Notes under the pieces: model-generated | Database searches by the model: none | What the model saw: the letters and a program-made list of their open reading frames with translations, nothing else | Told to the model about the DNA's origin: nothing | Program-made: the position numbers and the translations under genes | NCBI RefSeq assembly: GCF_014196255.1 | Contig: NZ_JACIDH010000014.1 | Coordinates: forward strand, 1 to 64,000 | Reading direction: 5' to 3' | Length of the DNA: 64,000 nt | Source: Sphingomonas pseudosanguinis | GTDB taxonomy: Bacteria > Pseudomonadota > Alphaproteobacteria > Sphingomonadales > Sphingomonadaceae | Part shown: positions 38,016-46,546 of the stretch, piece after piece | Numbering within the stretch: the stretch's first letter is position 1 | Layout: each line of letters begins with the position of its first letter

Positions 38016-38846
38016 CTACGCTCGCGCCTCGCCCTGCACCTGGCCGTGCGCAAGCAGGGTGAACAGCCCCGCGCCGCCGGCCAGATTGCCCAGGATTGCC
38101 GGGATCAGCAGCCCGAACAGCGCGCGCATCCCGTCGATTTTGCCGGTGAACAGCAGCAGGAAAGTCTCGTCCGCGCCGACGATCGAATGGCTGAACCCGG
38201 CGATGGCGATGACATAGGTGATCGCCAGGATGATCCAGAAGGCCTGGGTCCGGCCATTGGGCAAGATCCAGGCGACCACCGCGATCAGGAAGCCCGCCGG
38301 GATCGCGTTGACGAAGGTCTCCCAGCCGCCCAGCGCCAGAATCCGCTCGGACACCGCCAGCATCGACTCGCGGATCTCGGCATTGCCCAGCGCCCCGCCC
38401 GCGACCATGCCGGCGGCAAGCGCGGTGCCGATCAGGTTGGCGAGCAGCACGATGGCCCATAGCCGCAGCGTCCGTCGCAACGCCCAGCCCGAGGGTTTGG
38501 TCACCAGCGGCAGCATCGCCGTGATCGTGCTTTCGGTGAAGAGCTGCATCCGCCCCAGGATGACGACCAGGAACCCGACCGGATAGCCGAGCGACGCCAC
38601 CAGTTCGCGCCACGGTGCCTCAGGCAGGCCGGCATGCAACGCCCCCTCGGCGATCAGCGACGAATGGATGGCGATACCCGCCGCCAGTCCCGACCAGAAC
38701 AGCGCGCCCGCCGGCCGGTCGAGCTCGGCCTCGCCCGCCTCGCGCACGGTACGATGCAGTTCCTTGGCGTCGGCGGCCTTCTGCGCCTCGCCCTCCTGCC
38801 CGTCATGAGGCGGGCCATCGTTTTCCGGTTTGTCATCATGCGCCAT
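38016..38846 (-). CDS. Formate/nitrite transporter (FNT) family channel
   Basis: The 276-aa protein has a charged 45-residue N-terminal tail, then six membrane segments of the FocA/NirC/YfdC fold: LFWSGLAAGIAIHSSLIAEG, LGYPVGFLVVILGRMQLFTEST, LLANLIGTALAAGMV, FVNAIPAGFLIAVVAWIL, YVIAIAGFSHSIVGADE and LIPAILGNLAGGAGLFTLLA. LFTEST and GFSHSIVG match the constriction-forming regions. The long acidic tail suggests the YfdC-like branch. Substrate not determined. Divergent from trmB. Confidence 0.85.
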   Translation of the reverse strand: MAHDDKPENDGPPHDGQEGEAQKAADAKELHRTVREAGEAELDRPAGALFWSGLAAGIAIHSSLIAEGALHAGLPEAPWRELVASLGYPVGFLVVILGRMQLFTESTITAMLPLVTKPSGWALRRTLRLWAIVLLANLIGTALAAGMVAGGALGNAEIRESMLAVSERILALGGWETFVNAIPAGFLIAVVAWILPNGRTQAFWIILAITYVIAIAGFSHSIVGADETFLLLFTGKIDGMRALFGLLIPAILGNLAGGAGLFTLLAHGQVQGEARA

Positions 38847-38910
38847 ATCGCACGCCAACGAGCGGACACACCCTTGGCTCCCACCCCCTGCCCACGCTAA
38901 GGGCCCGGCG

Positions 38911-39591
38911 ATGAACGATCCCACGACGATCCGCCGCCTCTATGGCCGGCGACAGGGCCACAAGCTGCGCCAGGGCCAGACCGCGCTGGTCGAAGACATG
39001 CTGCCGACGCTCAGCGTGCCCGAGGACGGTCCGCTCGACGCGATGCGCCTGTTCGGCGACGACCGTCCGCTCCAAGTCGAGATCGGCTTTGGCGCGGGCG
39101 AGCATCTGGCGGGGCAGGCCGAGGCGACGCCGGGCACGGGTTTCATCGGCTGCGAGCCGTTCCTGAACGGCGTCGTCGGCGCGCTAGGGCATATCCGCGA
39201 CCGTGCGCTCACCAATGTCCGCCTGCACATGGGCGACGCGCTGGAGGTGATCGAGCGGCTGCCCGATGCCAGTCTGGAACGCGTCTACCTTCTCCACCCC
39301 GATCCCTGGCCCAAGGCGCGTCATGCCAAGCGGCGGATGATGAACCACGGCCCGCTCGACACGATCGCGCGCAAGCTGAAATCGGGCGGCGAGTTCCGGC
39401 TGGGCACCGACGACCCGACCTATTGCCACTGGTCGATGATGATCATGAACGCGCGGGAGGATTTCACCTGGCAGGCCCGCACGCCCCAGGACTTCCTGAC
39501 CCGCCCCGCCGACTGGCCCGAGACGCGCTACGAACGCAAGGCGCGCCGTCAGGGGCATGAGGTGTGGTATTTCAGGTATATCCGCCGCTAG
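38911..39591 (+). CDS. trmB: tRNA (guanine-N7-)-methyltransferase, 3' end supplied by the integrated element
   Basis: TrmB makes m7G46 in the variable loop of tRNAs. The 226-aa product has the SAM site LQVEIGFGAGEHLAGQA, GCEPFLNGVVGALGHI, the catalytic-region HPDPWPKARHAKRRM and the C-terminal GTDDPTYCHWSMM. The last codons read VWYFRYIRR and a TAG. The right end of the element carries a displaced copy reading MWYFRYIRQ and TAA. trmB is therefore the attachment gene, and its last codons after the crossover are element DNA. Confidence 0.95.
   Translation: MNDPTTIRRLYGRRQGHKLRQGQTALVEDMLPTLSVPEDGPLDAMRLFGDDRPLQVEIGFGAGEHLAGQAEATPGTGFIGCEPFLNGVVGALGHIRDRALTNVRLHMGDALEVIERLPDASLERVYLLHPDPWPKARHAKRRMMNHGPLDTIARKLKSGGEFRLGTDDPTYCHWSMMIMNAREDFTWQARTPQDFLTRPADWPETRYERKARRQGHEVWYFRYIRR
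39563..39586. repeat. attL core of the integrated element (within trmB)
   Basis: TGTGGTATTTC, then A, then GGTATATCCGCC. It matches 61327-61350 at 23 of 24 positions (A versus C in the middle). It covers the final TrmB codons. Confidence 0.85.
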
Positions 39592-39677
39592 GCCTCCTGT
39601 TCCAGCTTCGTTCGCCCCCTTCCCTCTCGTAAGCTCATCCCGGCGTTTCCTTGATGTTCCCCCTACTTCCCGCTACG

Positions 39678-39699
39678 GTGATTGCCAGGTGATTGCTGG
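39678..39699. repeat. Tandem 11-mers near attL (probable integrase arm sites)
   Basis: GTGATTGCCAG at 39678-39688 is followed directly by GTGATTGCTGG at 39689-39699. A matching tandem pair in the same orientation occurs at 61228-61249 near attR, and nowhere obvious in between. Confidence 0.65.
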
Positions 39700-39710
39700 C
39701 GGGGCACGAA

Positions 39711-40952
39711 ATGCCGACGGGAAAGGTCAATAAAAGGACGATCGACGCGCTCCGCCCGGGGCCCTCTGCCGCCTTCCTGTGGGATGAGGACCTGAAAGGG
39801 TTCGGGGTGAAGATCACCCCGGCCGGGGCGCTGTCCTATGTCCTGCAATACCGGATGGGCGGACGCGAGGCGAAGACCCAGCGGTTCACGATCGGGGGCC
39901 ATGGTTCGCCCTGGACGCCCACCACGGCCCGCACCGAGGCGGAGCGGCTGTCGGTCCTGATCGCACAGGGCATCGATCCAGCCGAGGCGGAGAAGAAGCG
40001 CCGCCGGGAAGCGGTTGACCTGGCGTTCAACGTCTATGCCGATAGCTTCCTGAAGTCGTGCAAGGGCGATGGCTGGCGCGCCCTCGTCGAGCGGTCACTG
40101 CGCATCCATGTGAAGCCGGTGCTGGCCAAGAAGGCCCTGCCCCTCATCACGCGCGCGGACATCGTCATGGTGTTCGACGCCATGCCCGCCGATCAGCAGG
40201 CCGGACGCCGCAATGCGTTCGCCATTCTCCGGCGCCTGTTCAAATGGGCCATCTGGCGTGGCGACATTTCCATATCGCCGATGGAAGGCATGGAGACGCC
40301 GCCGCCGGTCAAGGCCCGGGATCGCGTGCTGACCGACGACGAGCTGCGCCGCGTCTGGCTTGCGGCACCCGGTTGCCACCGCTGTTTCGGGCCGATCATT
40401 CGCCTATTGATCGTCACAGGCCAGCGCCGCGAAGAAGTAACCGGCATGGCATGGACCGAACTGGACCGCGCGAAGGCCCTGTGGCGCATCCCAGGCGAGC
40501 GGACCAAAAATGCCGAACCCCACAGCGTGCCGCTTAGCCGACTGGCGATCGAGACGATCGACAGGATGGCCAGGGGGGACAAATGGCCCCGCAAGGGACT
40601 GGTGTTCACGACGAAGGCCAACGGCCCGTTCACAGCCCATTCCAAGGGAAAGCAAAAGATCGACGCGCTGTTGGCCAAGGACGGTGGCGAACCGATCCCC
40701 GGCTGGCGACTGCACGACCTACGCCGCACCTTGGCGACCGGGTTCCAGCGGCTGGGCATCCGCTTCGAGGTGACCGAGGCCGTGCTCAATCACCTGTCCG
40801 GTGCGAGATCCGGCGTTGCTGGCGTGTACCAGCGGCACGAGTGGACCGACGAAAAGCGGGCCGCGCTCGACGCCTGGGCAACGCATATTGAACAGATCTT
40901 GACCGAGACCGACGAAACCAACGTGATTGCGCTCGCCGAGAGGCGGGCGTGA
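39711..40952 (+). CDS. int: Tyrosine recombinase/integrase of the trmB-associated element
   Basis: The 413-aa protein has the P4-like layout: N-terminal arm-binding DUF4102-type domain (KRTIDALRPG and FLWDEDLKGFGVKITPAGALSYVLQYR), SAM-like core-binding domain (105-195) and catalytic domain. Catalytic residues are R239/R240 (TGQRREE), H335 and R338 (HDLRRT), H361 (NHLSG) and the nucleophile Y373 (GVYQRH). ATG at 39711 is used. It lies 120 bp from the attL core, the usual place for the integrase of such islands. It should catalyse trmB-specific integration and excision. Confidence 0.95.
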   Translation: MPTGKVNKRTIDALRPGPSAAFLWDEDLKGFGVKITPAGALSYVLQYRMGGREAKTQRFTIGGHGSPWTPTTARTEAERLSVLIAQGIDPAEAEKKRRREAVDLAFNVYADSFLKSCKGDGWRALVERSLRIHVKPVLAKKALPLITRADIVMVFDAMPADQQAGRRNAFAILRRLFKWAIWRGDISISPMEGMETPPPVKARDRVLTDDELRRVWLAAPGCHRCFGPIIRLLIVTGQRREEVTGMAWTELDRAKALWRIPGERTKNAEPHSVPLSRLAIETIDRMARGDKWPRKGLVFTTKANGPFTAHSKGKQKIDALLAKDGGEPIPGWRLHDLRRTLATGFQRLGIRFEVTEAVLNHLSGARSGVAGVYQRHEWTDEKRAALDAWATHIEQILTETDETNVIALAERRA

Positions 40953-41041
40953 TGCTGGGGCGGCTAGGGTAGCTCCCGAACGGCTGGCTTCCGCCCAGCC
41001 TGCCGCCCCTTCCATTATGCGGACGCTCTGCGGAGGGCGAT

Positions 41042-42073
41042 GTGTTTAATTGGAATGATCGTTCGACTTGGCCATTCGTGCCGCCCGGCTATTACTTTTT
41101 GCCCGAGGTTTTCGAGGCGGTTGGTCGCAAGGTGTTCGACGACGAATGGACGGGGCTGGAACGCAATCCAGGGCACGTCGAAGCTCTACCGCATCCGTCG
41201 GTAATCTACGACCCCACCGCTTACGTTTTCGTCGATCCTGAAGAGGACGAGGTGACGAATGCGACGCTGTATTTTCAGCATGAGAAGCGAGCAGCCCTCC
41301 TCGCTGGCTTAGACCCCGAAACTTGCGAATCCTTGACTTTCGCTCAGTGGGCTCGGGCGTACGAACGCTCCCTTGCGGAAGTTTCGAAAGCCGAAGAGAG
41401 CAAACAGCGCAGAATTGAAACTTTTAGAATTCTCCAGCGGCTGGCTAGCGGAGGACATCTTCGATTTGAAATGCGAGATGATCAGAACGGGATGATGCGT
41501 CCTGTCGCATCGCACATTTGGAACTGCCGCTTCGAGATTGCGCTTCCAAGATTTGAACGAGCCGCACTTAGCTCAAACATTACGTACGCAATGGCGCTGC
41601 CGCCTTCCGGCTCAGCATTAGAGGAATTTTGGGAAACCTTCATCATTGATCTGTTTGTTCACGAATCAAATATCGCAGAAGTTCTCGCCAATATTTATTA
41701 CCAGCCGTTCACGGAGACGGATGACAAGAACGATATAACCAAAATCCGCGCAAGCGAGCTTCTTGCCTTAGCCGAGCGCAAGGCCGCTCCAGCACAGACG
41801 ACACAGTCAATTACGGCAAACCCGCCTGAGTCTTCTGGCCCGCCTTCTGAAAAAGCCTTCAAGGCTGTGTTCACCGATGATATTCGCGCGATCGTTCGAG
41901 AATGTGTCATGCAGCGGAAAGGCGCTGTTCCAACTAAGAAGGCCATTGATGTGGCGTTGCCGGGCAACAATATCACAAGGCCTCGCGTAAGAGCGCTCCA
42001 TGCCGAAATTTGGGATGAAGTTTACGGCGAAAAGCCTACTGTTGGAGCAAATTCGCGTAGTGTGCCCGGCTAA
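41042..42073 (+). CDS. Protein of unknown function
   Basis: The 343-aa product starts with GTG and opens FNWNDRSTWPFVPPGYYFLP, followed by a helical middle (YERSLAEVSKAEESKQRRIETFRILQRLASGG). A low-complexity linker follows (about 258-280), then a small C-terminal helical domain (VFTDDIRAIVRECVMQRKG, then TRPRVRALHAEIWDEVYG) that could bind DNA. Codon use is less GC-biased than its neighbours, suggesting recent transfer. Similar proteins occur in alphaproteobacterial prophages by my recollection, but no function is known. Confidence 0.75.
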   Translation: MFNWNDRSTWPFVPPGYYFLPEVFEAVGRKVFDDEWTGLERNPGHVEALPHPSVIYDPTAYVFVDPEEDEVTNATLYFQHEKRAALLAGLDPETCESLTFAQWARAYERSLAEVSKAEESKQRRIETFRILQRLASGGHLRFEMRDDQNGMMRPVASHIWNCRFEIALPRFERAALSSNITYAMALPPSGSALEEFWETFIIDLFVHESNIAEVLANIYYQPFTETDDKNDITKIRASELLALAERKAAPAQTTQSITANPPESSGPPSEKAFKAVFTDDIRAIVRECVMQRKGAVPTKKAIDVALPGNNITRPRVRALHAEIWDEVYGEKPTVGANSRSVPG

Positions 42074-42090
42074 TTCGCCGCAGCGAATTA
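42071..42090. promoter_or_regulatory. TAATTCGC-CGCA-GCGAATTA palindrome upstream of the AlpA-like gene
   Basis: A perfect 8+8 bp palindrome lies about 95 bp before the HTH gene at 42184. A further AGCGAATTCG lies at 42114-42123. A related ATTCGCTA/TAGCGAAT palindrome is at 53048-53070. Possible operator of an element regulator. Confidence 0.4.
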
Positions 42091-42183
42091 CGGCGCATTA
42101 CGGCGAAATAGTCAGCGAATTCGACTTCCTCGAAACACCTTCCTGTCCCCGACGCATTCCGCAGTCGGGCAGGAGGACAGCAA

Positions 42184-42381
42184 ATGCAGAAGCTGCTCAC
42201 CACCGTCGAGGCTGCGCCGTTGATCGGCGTCGCGCCCAAGACGGCTGAGAATTGGAGGTCGCTAGGATTCGGCCCCAAGTTCGTTCGTGCCGGGCGCCGG
42301 ATCGTTTACGATCCCGTCGACATCGAAACGTGGAAGGCGTCGCGCCGCGTCGCATCGACCTCGCAGCCGGTCGCCGCGTGA
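42184..42381 (+). CDS. AlpA/excisionase-like helix-turn-helix protein
   Basis: The 65-aa protein is a single winged HTH_17-type domain: LTTVEAAPLIGVAPKTAENWRSLGFGPKFVRAGRRIVYD, then VDIETWKASRR. Such proteins act as excision directionality factors or activators of integrase in P4-like islands. It is the first of a tightly packed group leading to the primase-helicase. The start has AGGAGGACA upstream. Confidence 0.8.
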   Translation: MQKLLTTVEAAPLIGVAPKTAENWRSLGFGPKFVRAGRRIVYDPVDIETWKASRRVASTSQPVAA

Positions 42382-42384
42382 GCG

Positions 42385-42591
42385 ATGCCGGACATCTCGG
42401 CACGGGCGCCGAAGCCCAATAAGCGAAAGGGTCGCGCGGTTGCCGCCGCACGACCCGATCTGAACATTCATCACATCAGCAACGAGGTAGATACCACCGC
42501 TGTCCTCCGCCTGCAACGGCTGGCGGCGTTCGGGATGTCCCAGTCCCGCGCGTACCTGATCGCCTCCCTCGCGTGGGGAGCCGCCGCATGA
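42385..42591 (+). CDS. Small protein of unknown function
   Basis: The 68-aa basic protein starts three bases after the AlpA-like stop and ends MSQSRAYLIASLAWGAAA. Its stop overlaps the next ATG by 4 bp. No family is recognised; the coupling supports it as a real gene. Confidence 0.55.
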   Translation: MPDISARAPKPNKRKGRAVAAARPDLNIHHISNEVDTTAVLRLQRLAAFGMSQSRAYLIASLAWGAAA

Positions 42592-42959
42592 CCCGCCGTC
42601 AGACCGACACCAGCGCAGCAGCGTACGGCAGCATCGCCGATGCATCGGAACGGCTGCGTGCCGTCGTGTACCGCACGCTCCACGCCCACCCCGCCGGACT
42701 CACGGTCGATGAGACCTGCGCTATCGCGAAATACCCCAGGTACAGCCTCCAGCCGCGCTTCACCGAGCTACGGGATCGGAAGGCCATCTTCGATACGGGC
42801 CTGCGCCGCCGCAATGTCAGCGGCGCAAAGGCGATCGTCTGGCGCATCACCGAGCAACAGGAAAAGGGCGCGATGACGTCTGAAATGGTCCAGCGGGCCA
42901 TGGAAGCCCCCACGGCAGCAGCCCCGACCAACCTGTCCGTCAAGGGAGGTGCAGAATGA
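42588..42959 (+). CDS. Small winged-helix-like protein
   Basis: The 123-aa protein has a probable winged helix (RLRAVVYRTLHAHPAGLTVDETCAIAKYPRYSLQPRFTELRDRKAIFDTGLRR) like MarR-type or phage replication wHTH domains. The ATG at 42588 gives a 4-bp overlap with the previous gene and is preferred to 42573. It ends with another 4-bp overlap (ATGA) into the next gene. It may help replication initiation or regulation. Confidence 0.65.
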   Translation: MTRRQTDTSAAAYGSIADASERLRAVVYRTLHAHPAGLTVDETCAIAKYPRYSLQPRFTELRDRKAIFDTGLRRRNVSGAKAIVWRITEQQEKGAMTSEMVQRAMEAPTAAAPTNLSVKGGAE

Positions 42960-43426
42960 GCGCCACCGTCATTCCCATCGCCTCCAGGCAGGCACCCGAG
43001 GTGCCCGGCAAGGCCGCTGCGGCGGTCGAGGCGTTCCGTAGGCAGATCAACAGCCCGAGTGACCTCAATGGGGTCCTCGGTATCGATCGCGGGATCGTCG
43101 CCTATCCGACGCTCGACGCCTGGTATCGTGCTCAGCCCGTCCCAAAGGGGCGGCTGGGTGCGCGCCTGCGCCTCTCCCCCGATGAGAAGCGGTTGTACGG
43201 CCTGCGTCCGTCTGCCGAACTGATCGAACTGCGCGGCCTGGGTGAAGAGTCGGAACGCTGGTCGGTCTGCATCTTCCCCGTCGCAGGCGGTTACACCGTC
43301 GGGGTGAAGGCCCCCATGGGCGGCGGCGGCGTGGGCGTGCGCTTCGCCAAGTCGCATGAGGCATCAGATTATGCCCACCGTCTGTCGGTTGAGCATGATC
43401 TGCCGATCGTGGAGCGGTACGCATGA
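42956..43426 (+). CDS. Protein of unknown function
   Basis: The 156-aa protein has no recognised domain. Notable parts are SDLNGVLGIDRGIVAYPTLDAWYRA and a Gly-rich loop VKAPMGGGGVGVRFAKSHEAS. It is coupled by 4-bp overlaps on both sides, between the wHTH-like gene and the primase-helicase, so a replication-associated role is possible. Confidence 0.6.
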   Translation: MSATVIPIASRQAPEVPGKAAAAVEAFRRQINSPSDLNGVLGIDRGIVAYPTLDAWYRAQPVPKGRLGARLRLSPDEKRLYGLRPSAELIELRGLGEESERWSVCIFPVAGGYTVGVKAPMGGGGVGVRFAKSHEASDYAHRLSVEHDLPIVERYA

Positions 43427-45525
43427 GCGCGGTATCCTACGCCGAACCGCAGGAGACGACGTCGTTCGGCTCGCTGATCGGGGCGGTTGCGCAGCGTGTC
43501 TGGGGTGAGCCCAACAAGCGGCTGTCCAAGCCTGGCGAGATGCGCTGGGGCAATCAGGGAGCCCGCATCGTCTATTCCAACACGGGCGCCTTCAAGGACA
43601 CCGAGGCGGACCAGTCGGGCGGCACGCTCGAACTGCTGCGGCACGCGTACGGTCTCGACAAAGCCGAAGCCGTGGCGTGGATGGTCCGCGAGGGTCTGAT
43701 CCCCGACCGGGCGCGGGCGCATGCGATCAAGCTCCATCCGGGGCAGCGCATCGTCGCGACCTTTGCGTTTACTGATGCGACGGGCAAGGTGCTGTATCGC
43801 AAGCACCGCATCCAGCCGGGCCGTGGCGATCGCAGCAAGGAATTCGCTTACGATCATCCGGACGGCGCAGGCGGCTGGCGCTGGGGCCGTGGCGACAATC
43901 AGGTACCCTATCGCCTGAAGGATCTGGCGAACGCCCCGAAGGACGCCCCGATCTATATGGCAGAAGGAGAGGCCAAGGCCGATCGTCTGGCATCTTGGGG
44001 GCTCATCGCCACTTCGAGCAAGGATTGGCGGGGCTATGACTTCTCCGGGTACGTGAAAGGCCGGTCGGTCATCATCCTGCCCGATAACGACAACACCGGC
44101 GCGAAGCTCGCGGACAAGGTGAAGGCGGACGTTGAGCGAGCGGAGGGACGCCCAGTCATCGTTCATCTGCCCCGCCTGCCGGACAAGGGTGACGTGCTCA
44201 ACTGGGACGGCGATGTAGCCGAACTGACCGCGCTGGTTGACGCGGCACCCGCCGCCACTTCGTCTGAAATTCGGACCAAGCCCGACATCGCCCTTTTGCC
44301 CGTCGTCGACGCCAGCGAGTTTGCGGGGAAGACCGTGCCGGATCGTGAATGGGGCCTGGAGGGCTGGGAGCCTTGGCGTAGCATGGTTTTCGTGACCGGC
44401 ATGGGCGCGACTGGCAAGTCGTTGCTGACCCAGCAGCGCATGACCTGCTCCGCCGCCGGACTGCCCTTCCTGGGTGTGCCCGTCCGTCAGGGGGTGTCGC
44501 TCTACATCACCTGCGAAGATCCGATCGACGAAATGCATCGTCGGCAGGAGTCGATCAACAAGGCGCTGGGCATCACCTGGCAGGACCTGCGCGGGAAGCT
44601 GCTGCTCGTGTCCCTCAAGGGGATGCTGAACAAGGAGCTGTGCACGTTCGACGCGGAAGGTCGGATGAGCACGACCGAGCGGTGGGCCAGCCTGAAGGCG
44701 ACGATTGCCGCAACCGGCGCGACGCATGTCACGCTCGACAATGTCGCGCACTTCTTCACCGGGAACGAAAACATACGCAATCAGGTGGCGGCGTTCGCTG
44801 GCCTGGTCGACGGCTTGGCGGAGGAGATCGACGGCGTCGTCATCCTGATCGGCCATCCCAACAAGGCCGGGGACGAGTTCAGCGGCTCGACGGCGTGGGA
44901 AAATCAGGTTCGTTCGCGGATCTTCCTGGGTCTGGAGAGCACTCGAGAAGGCGAGGTGCATGATCCGGCAGCGCGCGTGCTGACCAACAGCAAGCCGAAC
45001 TATTCGGAGCGCGGCAAGTCGGTTCGCTTCCTATGGCACAACTGGGCATTCGTCCGCCACGAGGACGTGCCCGAGGATGCCATGCGGGAACATCGGGCGA
45101 TTGCAGAGGCCGCGTACGACAATGAGGTGTTCCTGAAGTGCCTGGCGGAGCGCGATCGGCAGCGGCGTGCCGTGTCCGACAGCTCGGGTCCGAACTACGC
45201 CCCCGCTGTGTTCGAGGGGCTGCCGCACTCCCAGGGAATCGGCAAGGCACGGCTCAAGCGGGCAATGGAACGCCTGTTCGTGGCGCGCCGGATCGAGAAG
45301 GGCTTCCTGTGGCGTGACAGCGGCAAGGGGCGCGATGTGACGGGCATCCGGGAGGTTGATCTGGGTTCCCCAAACGCCACCCCAAACGGCCCCCAAACAC
45401 ATTCCCCGGACACCCCCAACCAGTCCCCCCAAACACCCCCCCCAACACACCTCCCCCCTATAGGGGGGAATGGCGCGGCCCATGAGGTGCCCGCGCCACC
45501 CCACGAGAACGAAGCGAAAAGGTGA
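43423..45525 (+). CDS. TOPRIM primase / RecA-like helicase fusion
   Basis: The 700-aa replication protein combines an N-terminal primase part with a TOPRIM fold (E181 in MAEGEAKADRL; DND at 221-223 in IILPDNDNTG) and a RepA/DnaB-type AAA_25 ATPase with Walker A GMGATGKS (326-333) and a Walker B region HVTLDN. A C-terminal helical segment follows, and the last 60 residues are Pro/Thr/Asn-rich. The zinc-binding primase N-terminus appears absent. It should prime and unwind DNA for autonomous replication of the excised element. Confidence 0.85.
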   Translation: MSAVSYAEPQETTSFGSLIGAVAQRVWGEPNKRLSKPGEMRWGNQGARIVYSNTGAFKDTEADQSGGTLELLRHAYGLDKAEAVAWMVREGLIPDRARAHAIKLHPGQRIVATFAFTDATGKVLYRKHRIQPGRGDRSKEFAYDHPDGAGGWRWGRGDNQVPYRLKDLANAPKDAPIYMAEGEAKADRLASWGLIATSSKDWRGYDFSGYVKGRSVIILPDNDNTGAKLADKVKADVERAEGRPVIVHLPRLPDKGDVLNWDGDVAELTALVDAAPAATSSEIRTKPDIALLPVVDASEFAGKTVPDREWGLEGWEPWRSMVFVTGMGATGKSLLTQQRMTCSAAGLPFLGVPVRQGVSLYITCEDPIDEMHRRQESINKALGITWQDLRGKLLLVSLKGMLNKELCTFDAEGRMSTTERWASLKATIAATGATHVTLDNVAHFFTGNENIRNQVAAFAGLVDGLAEEIDGVVILIGHPNKAGDEFSGSTAWENQVRSRIFLGLESTREGEVHDPAARVLTNSKPNYSERGKSVRFLWHNWAFVRHEDVPEDAMREHRAIAEAAYDNEVFLKCLAERDRQRRAVSDSSGPNYAPAVFEGLPHSQGIGKARLKRAMERLFVARRIEKGFLWRDSGKGRDVTGIREVDLGSPNATPNGPQTHSPDTPNQSPQTPPPTHLPPIGGNGAAHEVPAPPHENEAKR

Positions 45526-45559
45526 TGGATGACGCCCATTCCCCTTCGCTCCGGGCCCC

Positions 45560-45577
45560 CCGCGCGGCAACGCGCGG
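45560..45577. other. GC-rich hairpin with GCAA tetraloop
   Basis: CCGCGCG and CGCGCGG pair perfectly around GCAA in the 89-bp gap between the primase-helicase and the next gene. It would be a very stable RNA hairpin, perhaps a processing or pause site. Confidence 0.4.
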
Positions 45578-45614
45578 CGGCGGCGCAACCCACCCCAATC
45601 GACCCTAGGAGCAC

Positions 45615-45926
45615 ATGATGGCCTCGCCGAACCTGCCGGTCATTTCCGGCGGCACGAATACCGAAACCAAAGAGCAAAGGGCGCGCCGGATGTTCGACCG
45701 GATGGCGCGCAGCATCGGTCGTGAGGCCGTCAACCACCTCAAGACGATGTACCCGGATCACCTCACCGAACGAGCGCACGCCTCGAAGTCCTGGGAGACC
45801 AGCCTGACCAACAGCGTCCGCAATGACATCAACTGGCACATGCGCCCGTTGCTGATGGCACTGATCGCCATGCACCGTGAATGGGACGAGGAAGCGACCG
45901 GGGGTAAAGAACCTGTCAAAACCTGA
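45615..45926 (+). CDS. Small protein of unknown function
   Basis: The 103-aa protein (with KEQRARRMFDRMARSIGREAVNHLKTMYPDHLTERA) is helical and has no recognised domain. It starts at ATG 45615 (or 45618) after TAGGAGCAC. It is the last rightward gene of the replication block; a hairpin follows at 45947. Confidence 0.6.
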   Translation: MMASPNLPVISGGTNTETKEQRARRMFDRMARSIGREAVNHLKTMYPDHLTERAHASKSWETSLTNSVRNDINWHMRPLLMALIAMHREWDEEATGGKEPVKT

Positions 45927-45946
45927 CATTGCGGATGCGATTGCAA

Positions 45947-45976
45947 AAGCTCGGGCAGACTGCTCGGCCCGAGCTT
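45947..45976 (+). terminator. Strong hairpin after the replication block
   Basis: AAGCTCGGGC and GCCCGAGCTT pair perfectly (10 bp, 10-nt loop) 20 bp past the stop at 45926. No T-run follows, so intrinsic termination is not certain. Confidence 0.45.
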
Positions 45977-46194
45977 GGCGGTCCATCCTTTAGGGCCTCC
46001 GAAAATTCGTCAGGCCTTGCCGGTCATATCCCCAGCTGTTTCCGGACACTGTAAAAACGTCGAACGGGGACGACCTCCGCCGTGCGAATGGTGCATTTGC
46101 GCAGCAATACGCGCGCGCACGCGAGAGCCGGGCGGGCGGTGGCCAGCACCATGCAAGTGGATAGCGATGATCTATCGAGAGAGGCGCCGAGCTT

Positions 46195-46325
46195 CATCCA
46201 GTAAACTACAGGCAATTTACTGGATGATCGATGTGACAATAACCGTTTTAATAACCTGAAATAACGCGGCGCATGGTGCTGGGCGACCGATCATTCACCC
46301 AGACACTCCCTCTGTTTTAACAGAG
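46195..46325. promoter_or_regulatory. Gene-free stretch with several perfect hairpins
   Basis: The 620-bp gap (45927-46546) shows no convincing gene. Besides the hairpin at 45947 it has CATCCAGTAAA/TTTACTGGATG (46195-46226, perfect 11 bp) and CTCTGTT/AACAGAG (46310-46325). Partly exclusive with the last is CTCCCTCTGTTT/AAACAGGGAG (to about 46338). The region is AT-richer than its surroundings and could hold promoters, a small RNA or an attenuator for the ejection genes. Confidence 0.4.
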
Positions 46326-46546
46326 TGGAAACAGGGAGAATCGGTGGTCCATGCCCATAGAATACGGGTAAATACGGATTGGCGGACGAATGCTTCGGAC
46401 GGCCCGCACAGCGCATTTATGTGACGCAACTCCTCACCCCTCTTGCCTTCTGCCGTTGCCAATCCCTTCCCGTTCGGCTATGAAAATCGAACGTGCCCAT
46501 CTGCTATATGCAGAAGCCGTTTCCACTAATTTGGAGACTGCCCGGC

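Noticed and set aside
45975..46259. 94-aa plus-strand frame in the gene-free stretch
   Set aside because: No RBS, Arg/Cys/Pro-rich composition, and it runs across two perfect hairpins; more likely non-coding.
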